Origin: Corynebacterium sp. ES2730-CONJ
GTDB taxonomy: Bacteria > Actinomycetota > Actinomycetes > Mycobacteriales > Mycobacteriaceae
Length of the DNA stretch: 64,000 nucleotides
Assembly (NCBI RefSeq): GCF_024834055.1
Contig: NZ_JANUXZ010000004.1
Coordinates: 238,120 to 302,119, forward strand
Reading direction: 5' to 3'
Shown here: positions 1-10,102 of the stretch, piece after piece
Layout: every line of letters begins with the position of its first letter
Numbering within the stretch: the stretch's first letter is position 1
Program-made: the position numbers and the translations under genes
Notes under the pieces: model-generated
Told to the model about the DNA's origin: nothing
Seen by the model: only the letters and a program-made list of their open reading frames with translations
The model's database searches: none

Positions 1-697
1 ACGAGCCAACGAATTTAAAGAGCTGAGGGTGGCGTTCAGCTAGGTTAATAGCGGCGGTGCCGCCCATAGAAAGGCCGAAGATCGCGCGCTCCTCATTGGA
101 GCGGTAGCCATTACGCAGGATGGGTACGAGCTCTTGGGTGAGGAAGGACTCCCACATATAGTGCTTGCCGTTATTTTCACGCTGCCAGTCCGAGTAGAAC
201 GAAGACTCGCCACCGATTGGCAGAATAACGTTGACATTCTTATCGGCAAAGAGCTGTTCGATATTAGTCTCGGAGGTCCAGCCATTCTCAATATCTGTGG
301 CGCGCAAACCGTCGAGGGCCCATACTTCAGGGAAGGTACGCGTGGGATTCGAGTGCCAATCGCGCGCTAACAGGATTTGAACTTTCACTGGCGCACCTGG
401 CATCACGGCGGAGCGGATATACAGTTGTATACGGCGATCGCTAATCCAGTTCACGCGCTCAACTTCAACTCCGGCGGGTAGGCCCTGGATATTGGGGTTT
501 TCATCCACGCGTATGGGGGTGCGTTCCTGGGAGTTTGGATCGAGGTAATCCGTGAGGCCGGGAAAGAAATTCGAAGATCCCGAAGATTGGGCCATGGTGG
601 TAGCGGGGATAACTCCCACTAATCCGAGGCCGATGACTACAGGGAGCGTACTAATCCAACGGGTACGTCGAGTCGAACGGGATGCGGTGTCGCGCAT
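1..697 (-). CDS. Mycolyltransferase (antigen 85 family), C-terminus beyond the window
   Basis: Exported acyltransferase that moves mycolic acids from trehalose monomycolate to arabinogalactan or trehalose at the outer membrane. The frame is open from the ATG at 697 to the window edge, giving 232 residues. It begins with an Arg-rich segment and a hydrophobic signal peptide ending near ATTMAQ. The alpha/beta-hydrolase nucleophile elbow GLSMGG has its Ser at residue 210, and the family motif WESFLTQEL precedes it. The Glu and His of the triad would lie outside the window. A purine-rich AAAGGAAC precedes the start. A second mycolyltransferase lies just upstream, separated by a terminator, so the two are probably transcribed independently. 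Confidence 0.93.
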   Translation of the reverse strand, partial: MRDTASRSTRRTRWISTLPVVIGLGLVGVIPATTMAQSSGSSNFFPGLTDYLDPNSQERTPIRVDENPNIQGLPAGVEVERVNWISDRRIQLYIRSAVMPGAPVKVQILLARDWHSNPTRTFPEVWALDGLRATDIENGWTSETNIEQLFADKNVNVILPIGGESSFYSDWQRENNGKHYMWESFLTQELVPILRNGYRSNEERAIFGLSMGGTAAINLAERHPQLFKFVGS

Positions 698-999
698 AAT
701 AGGTTCCTTTTTGTGTTAGCGATTTTTTAGGTACTCCAGGTGCTCAAGCGCTGCTGCTTTTCCCACCTATCCCACGGTATAGCTATATGTGGGGTATAGC
801 TCCACTGTGGCACAAGACTATGCTCAAGTTTAAGTTGAACTTGAGAGTTAGGGTTGAGACACACCGATTTACAGCTGTTTATTTTGTTTTCACCTTTAAC
901 ATAGCTAACAACGCTCACATCGTTACATGACCAGGGCACCGCAATAAAAAACCCCGCGGCCTGTGCGGCAACGGGGTTGTTCTTACGGCGGAATGGTTC
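698..999. other. Intergenic region between two mycolyltransferases
   Basis: 302 bp without a convincing gene. It holds the terminator of the upstream mycolyltransferase (about 944-979) and must carry the promoter and ribosome site of the gene starting at 697. A 70-codon minus-strand frame (727-939) has no recognisable domain, no clear ribosome site and unusual composition, so I do not call it a gene. Confidence 0.6.
944..979 (-). terminator. Rho-independent terminator after the mycolyltransferase
   Basis: On the minus strand AACCCCG and CGCGGGGTT flank a GC-rich loop and are followed by a T-run (TTTTTTATT). It sits 20 bp past the stop codon at 1000. Confidence 0.8.
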
Positions 1000-2016
1000 C
1001 TACCAAGCGTTCATATAATCTAGAATTCGCGGCTTCGTCTTCTCTAGCTGCGAGATCCATTGTTCCCAGCTGTGAATACCTGCCGGCGGATAATCTACCG
1101 TTACACGCAAGCCCTCAGCACGTGCCTTAACCTCCCATACCGAGGTGGAGTACAGCGAGACACCTTCGAGTACGGAGCCGACGATCCGGTCCCCAAATTT
1201 AATCCCTGGGCCGTCATAGCCTGACCAGAATCCGGTGGCCGCAGAGATATAGATATCGGTATTGCGCAGACCGCTCATATTCCACAGCGGGTCATTTGAA
1301 AAGCGTTCTGGGCTAAAGAAGAAACCGTACATGGCGTTGATATTAAAGCCGCCCAATTCAACGAGTGCCAACCGCAGGAGGGAGTGCATCCCAGGCAGGG
1401 TCATGGATGGGTAGCCCGACCAACTCAAGGTCTGTCGGAATTGATTGGGGTGGCGGGCCGCGAGATTGAGCGCAGCGGTGCCGCCCATGGAGAGACCTGC
1501 AATTGCGTTATTATTGCGCGCGACGCCAAAATTTTGCTCAAGGTAAACGGGAAGCTCTTGAGTAAGGAATGTTTCCCACTTGAAGTGGTAGCCTTGTCCG
1601 TTGTAGAAGGCTGGCCCCAACCAGTCCATATAAAAAGATCCAGCGCCACCGACGGGCATGACGAGGGTGATATTATGTGGCGCATATGTGGCAGGAGCAT
1701 TAGCTGAGGTCGTCCATGCACTAGCTCGTTCACTCGCACGGGCGCCATCAAGAAGGTAGAGACCAGCATTGCCCCCACGTTGTGCAGGCTGGATCTGAAC
1801 AGTAATGGTTCGGTTATTAGCGGGTGACCACACATCACAGCGCTGTACCCAGTTTCCTACTTGGTCCCATTCGCAAGTCCCGGTGGCATCAGCGCGCAGC
1901 CAGTCACGATTGGCAGCCTCCGCCACTCCCTGTCCAGCGACCATAAGGGCACCAGCGGTGACCACTGCTGTCACTGTGGCTTGAGCCTTTCGTAGAGCTT
2001 GGGCGAAAACCTTCAT
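1000..2016 (-). CDS. Mycolyltransferase (antigen 85 / Cmt family)
   Basis: Secreted 338-residue mycolyltransferase acting in the periplasm or outer membrane. A signal peptide of about 34 residues ends in VAEAA. The elbow GLSMGG puts the nucleophile Ser at residue 176, and the late HSWEQW motif supplies the catalytic His. WETFLTQEL before the elbow is typical of the family. Cys48 and Cys60 may form a disulfide. The length fits the short single-domain class, with no LGFP-repeat tail. The ATG at 2016 has AAGGAG just upstream. A consensus -10 (TATAAT, 2113-2108) lies about 90 bp before the start, so this gene probably has its own promoter, although it follows ubiA on the same strand. Confidence 0.95.
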   Translation of the reverse strand: MKVFAQALRKAQATVTAVVTAGALMVAGQGVAEAANRDWLRADATGTCEWDQVGNWVQRCDVWSPANNRTITVQIQPAQRGGNAGLYLLDGARASERASAWTTSANAPATYAPHNITLVMPVGGAGSFYMDWLGPAFYNGQGYHFKWETFLTQELPVYLEQNFGVARNNNAIAGLSMGGTAALNLAARHPNQFRQTLSWSGYPSMTLPGMHSLLRLALVELGGFNINAMYGFFFSPERFSNDPLWNMSGLRNTDIYISAATGFWSGYDGPGIKFGDRIVGSVLEGVSLYSTSVWEVKARAEGLRVTVDYPPAGIHSWEQWISQLEKTKPRILDYMNAW

Positions 2017-2107
2017 GCTTCTCCTTGTCCAATTCCTATACCTTGGCGCGACATCATGGTACCCGCCTCATGACGGAATACAAAGGCACCTACTATATTT
2101 AGCGCTT

Positions 2108-2113
2108 ATTATA
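2108..2113 (-). promoter_or_regulatory. Likely -10 element of the mycolyltransferase promoter
   Basis: Perfect TATAAT on the minus strand, with the TSS expected near 2101, giving a leader of about 85 nt. No -35 at ideal spacing is clear, which is common in actinobacteria. Confidence 0.5.
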
Positions 2114-2222
2114 GGCACGACACGCTACAGCAAAGACTTTATAACAGATTGGTAAAGCACGGGTAGTTTTCCTGCCCTTCACGCAGCAAAGGCCACCCCC
2201 ACCTTGGTTTATGTTGGGAATT

Positions 2223-3191
2223 TTAAACGAGATAAACCGCTATTACTACGCTGGTCACCCACAACACGGCGAGTACTTGCAAAGTGCGATCCGTCAGTGC
2301 CAACTCATCTGGGGCGCCACCATCGCCACGGTCAACATCGGCAGCATAACGCAAGATAGCAACGGTGAAGGGTACCATCGAAATTTGGTACCAGACCCCA
2401 GCCACTGGGCTTGAAAGCCGAGCCATCTCAAAACCCCAGAGTGCATAGCTCATCACCACGGCAGTAGCCGCTAGAGTCCACACAAAACGCAGGTACGTGG
2501 GCGTATAGCCTTCAAGAGCCTTGCGGATCTTAGCCCCTGATTCTTGTGCCAGGAGGATTTCAGCATATCGCTTTCCGGAGGCCATAAAGAGAGATCCAAA
2601 AGCTGCAACCAAGAGGAACCACTGCGATAAATCAATGCCGGCCGCCACGCCACCAGCCATAGCTCGCAACATAAAACCAGAGGAGACCAAGGCAATATCG
2701 ATAACCGGCTGATGTTTCCACCCAAAGCAATAACCCAACTGTAGAGCTATATACACCGTCATAACGATGGCCAAACTCCTGCCTGAGCTGGCGAAGAAAT
2801 AACTCAGTACAATAGCGCCGATGATAAAGGCCACGGCCATAAAAAAGGCGAGGCCCACGGGAAGTACTCCCGCCGCAATAGGGCGATAGCGCTTAGTGGG
2901 ATGCTGGCGATCAGCCTCGACGTCCTTAGCATCATTGATGAGATAAATGGCGGATGCCGCCATGCAGAAGGCTAGGAAAGCAACTGCGATATCGGTGAGG
3001 ATACGCGGCTGCAGCAGGGCTTCAGCACCAGCTGCCATCGGAGCTGCTAGAACTAAAACATTTTTAACCCACTGCTTGGGCCGCAGCCCCTTAATCATGG
3101 CATCAGGAAGGTTCTTAGGCGGATGCAGCTTCCTATTATCTTCTAAGCCTCGAGTGTGTGGCTCAGATCCGATGAGGGATTCATTCGACAT
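2223..3191 (-). CDS. ubiA: Decaprenyl-phosphate phosphoribosyltransferase (UbiA family)
   Basis: Integral membrane prenyltransferase that joins decaprenyl phosphate and PRPP to give decaprenylphosphoryl-5-phosphoribose, the precursor of the arabinose donor for arabinan. The 322-residue protein has about eight to nine hydrophobic segments. The first Asp-rich motif NDAKDVEAD (N86-D94) binds metal and pyrophosphate, and the second region has KRYAEILLAQ followed by GAKIRK, as in Rv3806c. It lies 6 bp downstream of the PAP2 gene, which itself overlaps glfT2, so the three form one operon. In M. tuberculosis and C. glutamicum aftB follows ubiA; here only about 200 bp and then a mycolyltransferase follow. 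Confidence 0.95.
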   Translation of the reverse strand: MSNESLIGSEPHTRGLEDNRKLHPPKNLPDAMIKGLRPKQWVKNVLVLAAPMAAGAEALLQPRILTDIAVAFLAFCMAASAIYLINDAKDVEADRQHPTKRYRPIAAGVLPVGLAFFMAVAFIIGAIVLSYFFASSGRSLAIVMTVYIALQLGYCFGWKHQPVIDIALVSSGFMLRAMAGGVAAGIDLSQWFLLVAAFGSLFMASGKRYAEILLAQESGAKIRKALEGYTPTYLRFVWTLAATAVVMSYALWGFEMARLSSPVAGVWYQISMVPFTVAILRYAADVDRGDGGAPDELALTDRTLQVLAVLWVTSVVIAVYLV

Positions 3192-3197
3192 TACTCA

Positions 3198-3689
3198 TTA
3201 AGCCTTCCGGGAATGACCAAGCGCTCGACTAGTTGCCCACCCCACGAGCGCACCTGTTAATACATCAGAGGGGTAGTGTACCCCTAAAAGCATCCGTGAG
3301 AACATCATCACGGGGACCCCAATCAAAGGCACACGGCTTTTCACAATAGCCGATAGGCTGGTGAAAAAGGCCGTGGTGCTGGTGGCGTGGGAACTCGGGA
3401 AACTCAAAGAGCTGGGAGTTTTTACCCCAATAGTGATGCGGGGATCATGGGGGCGTTGACGTCTGACAATCCTCTTAATGATCACCGATAATGCGTGGCT
3501 TATGAAGGATGCTGCAATAAGTCGCAGCCACTGCGGACGACGGTGTTTATCCCACAGTGCAGCCAGCGCACCAATTCCCATCCACCCCAAGGCATGCTCC
3601 CCAAAGTGGGATAGGGCACGGGCTATGCGCAGCGTTATTGGATAACCGACGGTGCGTTGGATCTGCACCAAGATGTCATTTTCAGTCAT
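3198..3689 (-). CDS. PAP2 phosphatase, probable decaprenylphosphoryl-5-phosphoribose phosphatase
   Basis: Membrane phosphatase of 163 residues with the complete PAP2 signature: K72 with R79-P80, PSSH at 98-101 (Ser in place of the usual Gly), and R132, H138 and D142. It sits between glfT2 (8-nt overlap) and ubiA (6-bp gap). This is the position of Rv3807c, proposed to remove the 5-phosphate from the UbiA product. The family assignment is firm; the substrate is inferred from synteny. Confidence 0.88.
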   Translation of the reverse strand: MTENDILVQIQRTVGYPITLRIARALSHFGEHALGWMGIGALAALWDKHRRPQWLRLIAASFISHALSVIIKRIVRRQRPHDPRITIGVKTPSSLSFPSSHATSTTAFFTSLSAIVKSRVPLIGVPVMMFSRMLLGVHYPSDVLTGALVGWATSRALGHSRKA

Positions 3690-5625
3690 GATCGAATACC
3701 TTGCTCCATGCTTCGCGGCTAATCAGGTCGGGATAGGCGGCGCGATAGGCGGCGCGCAAGTGCTCAAAACGTTCCCGAACTAGTTTATGTCGTTCCCGTG
3801 ACTGCTTATATAAATGTTTGGCCATGTCGAGATCGCGCTTGCGGTATGCCACACCGCGTCCATCCGCCGTGGCAACGGTGGCGCCATCGACACGCGAGAG
3901 ACTAAACCACCGTGCCTCTATGGGCGCAAAATTGGCCTGTGGAATCTCGTGATGTTGGCGATCTGCGGGACGAAGGGAATGTTTGAGCCCTTTTAGTAGC
4001 CACACCGATTTTTTCAGCGGTGCCAAGCGCCCGCCGATATCCTTAACCGGTACCCCAGGTGCTCCCGTTGGGGTGGGGAAATCCGTGGCGGAGTCTAAAA
4101 TGACCGCATCGGGGTATTCCTTGCGGATTTTTGCTATGCGCGGTAGCGATGTTTCCAAAATATCGAAAAGCTGATCAGGGCCAGCAAGGAAATCATCGAT
4201 AGCTTCGATTTGGATCGCTGCGGTGGAATACTCAAGGCACAGAAGGTGTTTGACCAGTGCCTTATGCATACTACGCAGGAGCCCATCGATTGGGCCATCA
4301 TGGTTGAGCGCCGCCACAATCAGTCGATTTCGTAGGTGGAAATAGGCTTGCCAGTCAATGGCGTCGTCCTTATCACTCCATGCCATATGCCAGATAGCGA
4401 TACCAGGCCAGGTAGCAGTAGGGAAACCATGGCGCCCGGCGCGCAGGCCGTATTCGGCGTCATCCCACTTGATAAAGAGCGGCAGCGGCTGCCCGATCTC
4501 CTCGGCTACTAGCCTCGGAATCATGCACATCCACCAGCCGTTATAGTCCACGTCGATCCGGCGGTGCAGGTCACGTGAATGCTGAGCATCGGGCTTATCA
4601 TCAACGGCTCCGCGATCACTAAGCGGGTGCTCGTCGAAATTGTGGTCGTAGTGCACGTGGGGGGCTTTAGTCCACATGAAGGTGCTACGGTCGATCACCT
4701 CACCCATAGAGTGCAAGTGGCTACGTTCCTGCAAATTGAGCATTTGCCCGCCTACGAGAATAGGGCGCTTAGCATAGCGGGCTGCTTGCAGGGCACGAAG
4801 GATTGAGTCAGGTTCGATGGCGATATCATCGTCCATATAGAGGATATAGGGGGATTTTTTTGCCCCTGCCGCGCCGTCGCCGAGGGCTTCGTACATAATG
4901 CGGGAATATCCGCCTGATCCGCCGAGGTTTCCCTGGCGGAATTCGAAGAAGCGGTCACCGAAGTGCTCCACCGCATCCTGATAGCCTGGTTCATCCGCTG
5001 GGTGCTTGGTACCTTGGTCGGGCATGATGACCGCATCGATCACACCATCAACCTCTGCATCACTAGCCAAAGCCTGTAGAGCTGCGACAGCGTCGGTGGG
5101 GCGGTTAAAAGTAGGAATACCGACAGTGACGCGGGCTTCGAAGGGGCCAACAGTGGTGCCGTCGGGGAGAATTTGGGCGCGTGGCGCATGCGGAGCGTAC
5201 CAGCCTGCCTCATTAATGGTGACGTCGGTATCGGTAGTGATATCCCACCATAGCCAACCGCCAACTTCGAAGGGCGCGAGAGAGAGTTCGAATTCCGCGA
5301 CATCATCGGTTACGAGCTTATTGCTGATGCTCAGCCGGGTTCCGTCGGGCTTTGAGCGGTAGATATTAATTCGGGCAGTGCCGGTGATATCCACTTTCAA
5401 AATGACGGTGTCGAGCTGTGACCATCGGCGCCAGTACGAGGCGGGGAAGGCGTTGAAATAAGTGAGGAAGCTAAGTTCGCTGGCGGCTGGAATAGTCAGT
5501 GAGCTGCGATCATGCCATCGAGGCTTCTCGAGATTATCCTCGTGTTCTAAGATATAAAGCTTGCGCACATCGCTAGGCTCCCCGATGTGGGGAAGCAGGA
5601 AGCGTTGCAGCTGGTTGTCCTTCAT
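3682..5625 (-). CDS. glfT2: Galactofuranosyltransferase GlfT2
   Basis: Processive GT2 enzyme that polymerises the galactan of arabinogalactan with alternating beta-1,5 and beta-1,6 linkages from UDP-galactofuranose. The 647-residue length is normal. An N-terminal beta-rich domain (about 1-160) precedes the GT-A domain, with the nucleotide/metal motif DDD at 265-267, WWMCMIP near 364-370, FIKWDDAEYGLR containing the acceptor-side D388, D389 and E391, and H413 in IWHMAW. The C-terminal part is helical and basic. It is the first gene of glfT2-PAP2-ubiA and overlaps the next gene by 8 nt. AAAGG lies before the ATG. The UDP-galactofuranose it uses is made by glf nearby. Confidence 0.97.
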   Translation of the reverse strand: MKDNQLQRFLLPHIGEPSDVRKLYILEHEDNLEKPRWHDRSSLTIPAASELSFLTYFNAFPASYWRRWSQLDTVILKVDITGTARINIYRSKPDGTRLSISNKLVTDDVAEFELSLAPFEVGGWLWWDITTDTDVTINEAGWYAPHAPRAQILPDGTTVGPFEARVTVGIPTFNRPTDAVAALQALASDAEVDGVIDAVIMPDQGTKHPADEPGYQDAVEHFGDRFFEFRQGNLGGSGGYSRIMYEALGDGAAGAKKSPYILYMDDDIAIEPDSILRALQAARYAKRPILVGGQMLNLQERSHLHSMGEVIDRSTFMWTKAPHVHYDHNFDEHPLSDRGAVDDKPDAQHSRDLHRRIDVDYNGWWMCMIPRLVAEEIGQPLPLFIKWDDAEYGLRAGRHGFPTATWPGIAIWHMAWSDKDDAIDWQAYFHLRNRLIVAALNHDGPIDGLLRSMHKALVKHLLCLEYSTAAIQIEAIDDFLAGPDQLFDILETSLPRIAKIRKEYPDAVILDSATDFPTPTGAPGVPVKDIGGRLAPLKKSVWLLKGLKHSLRPADRQHHEIPQANFAPIEARWFSLSRVDGATVATADGRGVAYRKRDLDMAKHLYKQSRERHKLVRERFEHLRAAYRAAYPDLISREAWSKVFDHD

Positions 5626-5805
5626 TGCTCAAAAACCTTTCGTTTCCGCCCCAGGGTGGTGCTCAAGGGGTATAGTTCCGCCACTTAAGGGTAGTCGCTT
5701 CGCCCCAGCCTCGCGGAGATAGCCACGCTCAGTTGCGCTAATCAGCTCACGAATGCGCGGAGAAATCGCCTGAAATGGTCAGTTCGGGCTCGCGATTTAG
5801 CACCA

Positions 5806-5833
5806 ATAAACGCTGAAGGGTCAGCGCTTTTAC
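5806..5833 (-). terminator. Short hairpin after the PAP2 gene
   Basis: CGCTGA and TCAGCG around an AGGG loop, with GTTTATTGG following on the minus strand. The 6-bp stem makes this a weak terminator candidate about 60 bp past the stop at 5890. Confidence 0.35.
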
Positions 5834-5889
5834 TTATATCTATACTGGGACACGTTATAAGCAGCTATTGGGTACATACCTTCAAAATA

Positions 5890-6429
5890 TTATTCCTCGG
5901 AGTGTTTTTCGGGGCGCGAAGACAGACGAGAAATTCCCAGTAGGCGTGCGATCAAGGCGCTAATGATGAGCCCTAGGATAATACCGCCAATAATATCGCT
6001 CATCCAGTGCACCCCGGTATAGAGCCTTGATATATACACGGCAATCGCCACGATATAAGTCCACCACGTCTTTTTCCAGCCCCATATTATTGTGGCCATA
6101 CTCGCGCAGGCAGTGATTGCCGTAGCGTGTCCGGAAGGGAAGGCAAAGCTAGTGACTTCCACAAGGTGGCCGGCGATATCGGGGCGGGGTCGGGCAATAA
6201 TCATCTTGATACCTTCTGCACTCAGACTGGCGAGCGCGACCGAAATAGGCAAGGCAAATATGACCCGAAGCGGACTTTTTAGCCTCGGCAAGCAGGACCA
6301 GAGTACCGCCATAATAAATAGAGAGATCGTGAGATATACCGGCCGCAGTGCGGTAGTAAAAGCGATAACGGCGGGGGTTAGTGGAGAATCGTTCAGCGCT
6401 AAAAAGCAGTTGTTGATGACGATATCCAC
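5890..6429 (-). CDS. PAP2 phosphatase, possible polyprenyl-diphosphate phosphatase
   Basis: A second PAP2 membrane phosphatase, 179 residues. It has the full motif set: K75 with R82-P83, PSGH at 98-101, and S134-R135 with H141 and D145. About five hydrophobic segments are visible. It stands alone between glf and glfT2, separated from both by more than 90 bp and by a strong hairpin upstream. It differs from the PAP2 gene at 3198 in sequence and in having the canonical PSGH. A role in recycling polyprenyl diphosphate is plausible given its cell-wall neighbours, but the substrate is not shown by the sequence. Confidence 0.85.
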   Translation of the reverse strand: MDIVINNCFLALNDSPLTPAVIAFTTALRPVYLTISLFIMAVLWSCLPRLKSPLRVIFALPISVALASLSAEGIKMIIARPRPDIAGHLVEVTSFAFPSGHATAITACASMATIIWGWKKTWWTYIVAIAVYISRLYTGVHWMSDIIGGIILGLIISALIARLLGISRLSSRPEKHSEE

Positions 6430-6460
6430 ACTATTTTCCTTGTACAGCTATAGAGAGCTA

Positions 6461-6500
6461 ACAGGGTGCGGATTTTCGCGCACCCTGTCGGGGATTTTTT
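6461..6500. terminator. Strong hairpin between glf and PAP2
   Basis: Ten-bp perfect stem: ACAGGGTGCG (6461-6470) pairs with CGCACCCTGT (6479-6488). The T-run (TTTTTT, 6495-6500) is on the plus strand. On the minus strand, the direction of glf transcription, the tail is only TTAGCTCTCT, so termination of glf may be partial. Confidence 0.65.
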
Positions 6501-6529
6501 ATGTACTTCTTAGGTACCTCTGTGGACTT

Positions 6530-7783
<1,254 letters not shown>

Positions 7784-7919
7784 TTATGCCCTTTACATGC
7801 ACTTTCTTATTCACATGAGCAACATGCATCCCTTTTACCCCATAAATACACTACAGTTAAGCCCGATAGGTGGCACGACTGTGCCCATTTATCAATCACA
7901 ATAAAGTTGGGAGATTAAC

Positions 7920-9797
7920 GTGAAACAACGCCGCCGCCTTGGCATTACCTCGGCGCCCCCGATCACCGCAGCAGTGTTAGCAATGACCCTCATTGCTGGA
8001 ACCGCTATTGGCGTGGGCACCACCTCAATACTGAAAACCGAATCTGATGGCATCGAACCCATCACTGCAACCACCAGCACCGAGAACTTCAACCTCGGCC
8101 AAAACGTGCTGGTCAACGATGCAGCCCTCGCCACTCAAAGTGACGAGGAGGGGCCCGTCGAACGCACGGTAAAACAATTTAACCGCGAGGAAGAATTCTC
8201 CATCTTCGCTATGACCTGGGCGGGAGAGAAAGATATCGCCGCCTTCGTCCGCAGCCAGCGCGCCGACGGTACCTGGACCGAATGGTTTGAATCCGAGGCC
8301 GTTGACGCTCGCGAAGTAGCTGACTACGAACGCCAAGGCACCGAACCCATCTATGTGGAACCGACTAAGTCTGTGCAGGTCTCCATCCTCGGTGTCGATC
8401 TCTTTAATCCTGAGGAAGCTGCAAAGCTCGACGCTGTCTTTATTGATGGTGGCGAATCCCCTATCGTCGATACCCAGATCACCTTGGCTAATGACGCGGT
8501 TGGCTTGCCGCGCGTGATTTCCCGTAAGGGCTGGGGCGCCGACGAATCGATTCGTTGCAAATCGCCAGAATACGCTGATGGGGTATCAGCGGTTGTCGTG
8601 CACCACACAGCTGGTTCCAATAACTACACCGAAGCCCAAGCTCCAGGCATCGTGCGTGGCATTTACCAGTATCATGCCCAGCAACTCGGCTGGTGCGATA
8701 TCGGATACCACGCGCTCGCCGATAAATACGGAAACCTCTACGAAGGTCGCTACGGCGGACTAAACAAAGCCGTCATTGGTACCCACGCAGGCGGCTTTAA
8801 CCAAAATACCTGGGCCATTTCAATGCTCGGCAACTACCAAACTGCTCAGCCCACTGCCGCAATGCTGAAATCAGTCGGCGAATTGGCTGGCTGGCGCGCT
8901 AAAGTTGCGGGTTTTAATCCGTCTGGCAATAATACCCACTATTCCGAGGGCACCAGCTATACCCAATACCCCTATGGTACCGCTGTGCAATTGCCCAATA
9001 TCTTCGCCCACCGCGACGTTGGCCTCACCGAATGCCCCGGCGGCTATGTATACAACAAGATGGGCACCATCCGTCAGATCGCTCAAGCTAAATATGATCT
9101 GCTTACTTCCAACGCTGTTCGACCTAACCCACAGCCAAAGAACACCATTCCACCGGTTGTTCCGCAAACACCGAACCGACCAATCCAACCGAGCCAACCA
9201 AGTGCAACCGGTAGCTCGTCCGAAGGAGCGGACCTTTTCACCAAGCTCTTAAGTTCCAATAATGGTGATGCAACTACGATTATTGTCTCGGCAGCCTCGC
9301 TCATCGTGCTCGGCATCGGTGTCGCTGGCGCTCTTGGTGTACTGCCTGAAGGCGGTATTGAGAGGATTGGCAATATCGAGGTAGTCAAAGGCTTGAAGCT
9401 GGAGAAGATCCCGGCGCTCATTAGTGCTTCAACTCAGCTGTCCTCCGACTCGGAGTTGAGTCGACTGTGGAACCAGCTCTCCCCAATCTTGGGCAAACTG
9501 CGCTCTGGTGCGATTACCTACAGTGGCGCCGATGGTCGCGATGTGACCTATCAGCTCTTCGACAACGGGATCATCGTCGATTCCGAGACCACTGGACCCC
9601 AGGCGCTGTGGGGTGTCATTGGTGACACCTGGGCTGCTCAGGGCTTCGACTTCGGGCCGCTAGGACTTCCCATTAATATGGAGCACCCCGATGACGGTAA
9701 GATCCGCGTCGATTTCGAACACGGCTATATCACTTTCGATCCTGCCACTGGAGCTGTTGATGCCCAGGCTTATGAGCCTGCTCCCGTAGCTCCTTAA
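7920..9797 (+). CDS. Secreted N-acetylmuramoyl-L-alanine amidase with PGRP domain
   Basis: Exported 625-residue peptidoglycan hydrolase that cuts the bond between muramic acid and L-Ala. A basic N-terminus and hydrophobic segment (about 12-33) form the export signal. A beta-rich region follows, then an amidase_2/PGRP domain (about 198-390) with zinc ligands VVHHTAG (H228), H364 in AHRDVG and C372, and the typical GYHALADKYGNLYEGR. A Pro/Gln linker, a hydrophobic segment near 450-478 and a C-terminal part with a GPLGLPIN motif, like LGFP repeats, follow. It starts with GTG after GGGAG. Its place beside glf matches Rv3811 (csp). Confidence 0.92.
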   Translation: MKQRRRLGITSAPPITAAVLAMTLIAGTAIGVGTTSILKTESDGIEPITATTSTENFNLGQNVLVNDAALATQSDEEGPVERTVKQFNREEEFSIFAMTWAGEKDIAAFVRSQRADGTWTEWFESEAVDAREVADYERQGTEPIYVEPTKSVQVSILGVDLFNPEEAAKLDAVFIDGGESPIVDTQITLANDAVGLPRVISRKGWGADESIRCKSPEYADGVSAVVVHHTAGSNNYTEAQAPGIVRGIYQYHAQQLGWCDIGYHALADKYGNLYEGRYGGLNKAVIGTHAGGFNQNTWAISMLGNYQTAQPTAAMLKSVGELAGWRAKVAGFNPSGNNTHYSEGTSYTQYPYGTAVQLPNIFAHRDVGLTECPGGYVYNKMGTIRQIAQAKYDLLTSNAVRPNPQPKNTIPPVVPQTPNRPIQPSQPSATGSSSEGADLFTKLLSSNNGDATTIIVSAASLIVLGIGVAGALGVLPEGGIERIGNIEVVKGLKLEKIPALISASTQLSSDSELSRLWNQLSPILGKLRSGAITYSGADGRDVTYQLFDNGIIVDSETTGPQALWGVIGDTWAAQGFDFGPLGLPINMEHPDDGKIRVDFEHGYITFDPATGAVDAQAYEPAPVAP

Positions 9798-9804
9798 TAA
9801 TCTT

Positions 9805-9836
9805 GGCGCGGGGATATTCTCCCAGATCCCCGCGCC
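9805..9836 (+). terminator. GC-rich hairpin after the amidase
   Basis: Perfect 11-bp stem GGCGCGGGGAT / ATCCCCGCGCC starting 8 bp past the stop. It lacks a good T-run and is followed by a second hairpin that has one. Confidence 0.6.
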
Positions 9837-9850
9837 ATTTGCCGCCCTAA

Positions 9851-9875
9851 GCCACCACAGAAAGTGGTGGCTTTT
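9851..9875 (+). terminator. Rho-independent terminator after the amidase
   Basis: GCCACCAC and GTGGTGGC around AGAAA, followed by TTTT. This is the second of two tandem hairpins after the gene. Confidence 0.75.
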
Positions 9876-10102
9876 CGCATTCGGGGCACGTCGAGAAAGA
9901 AAAACTGGTGCTGTATCTTTTCTCCCCGTAAAGGTAAGCGCTCACCTATATTACCGCCAGCCACAAAGACCGTAACGACAACGAGAGAGTATTAATCACC
10001 CTCGAGAGAAAGCACACTCCCTTCGACCTCTCTGAAAACCACGTCTGAAGGGCCGCCCGCAGTTTCGCCTTCTCTCTGGCGGTGGGGTATCGAGCGTTAA
10101 TT

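Noticed and set aside
727..939. 70-codon minus-strand frame between the mycolyltransferases
   Set aside because: No ribosome site, no domain and unusual composition; its region is needed for promoter and terminator.
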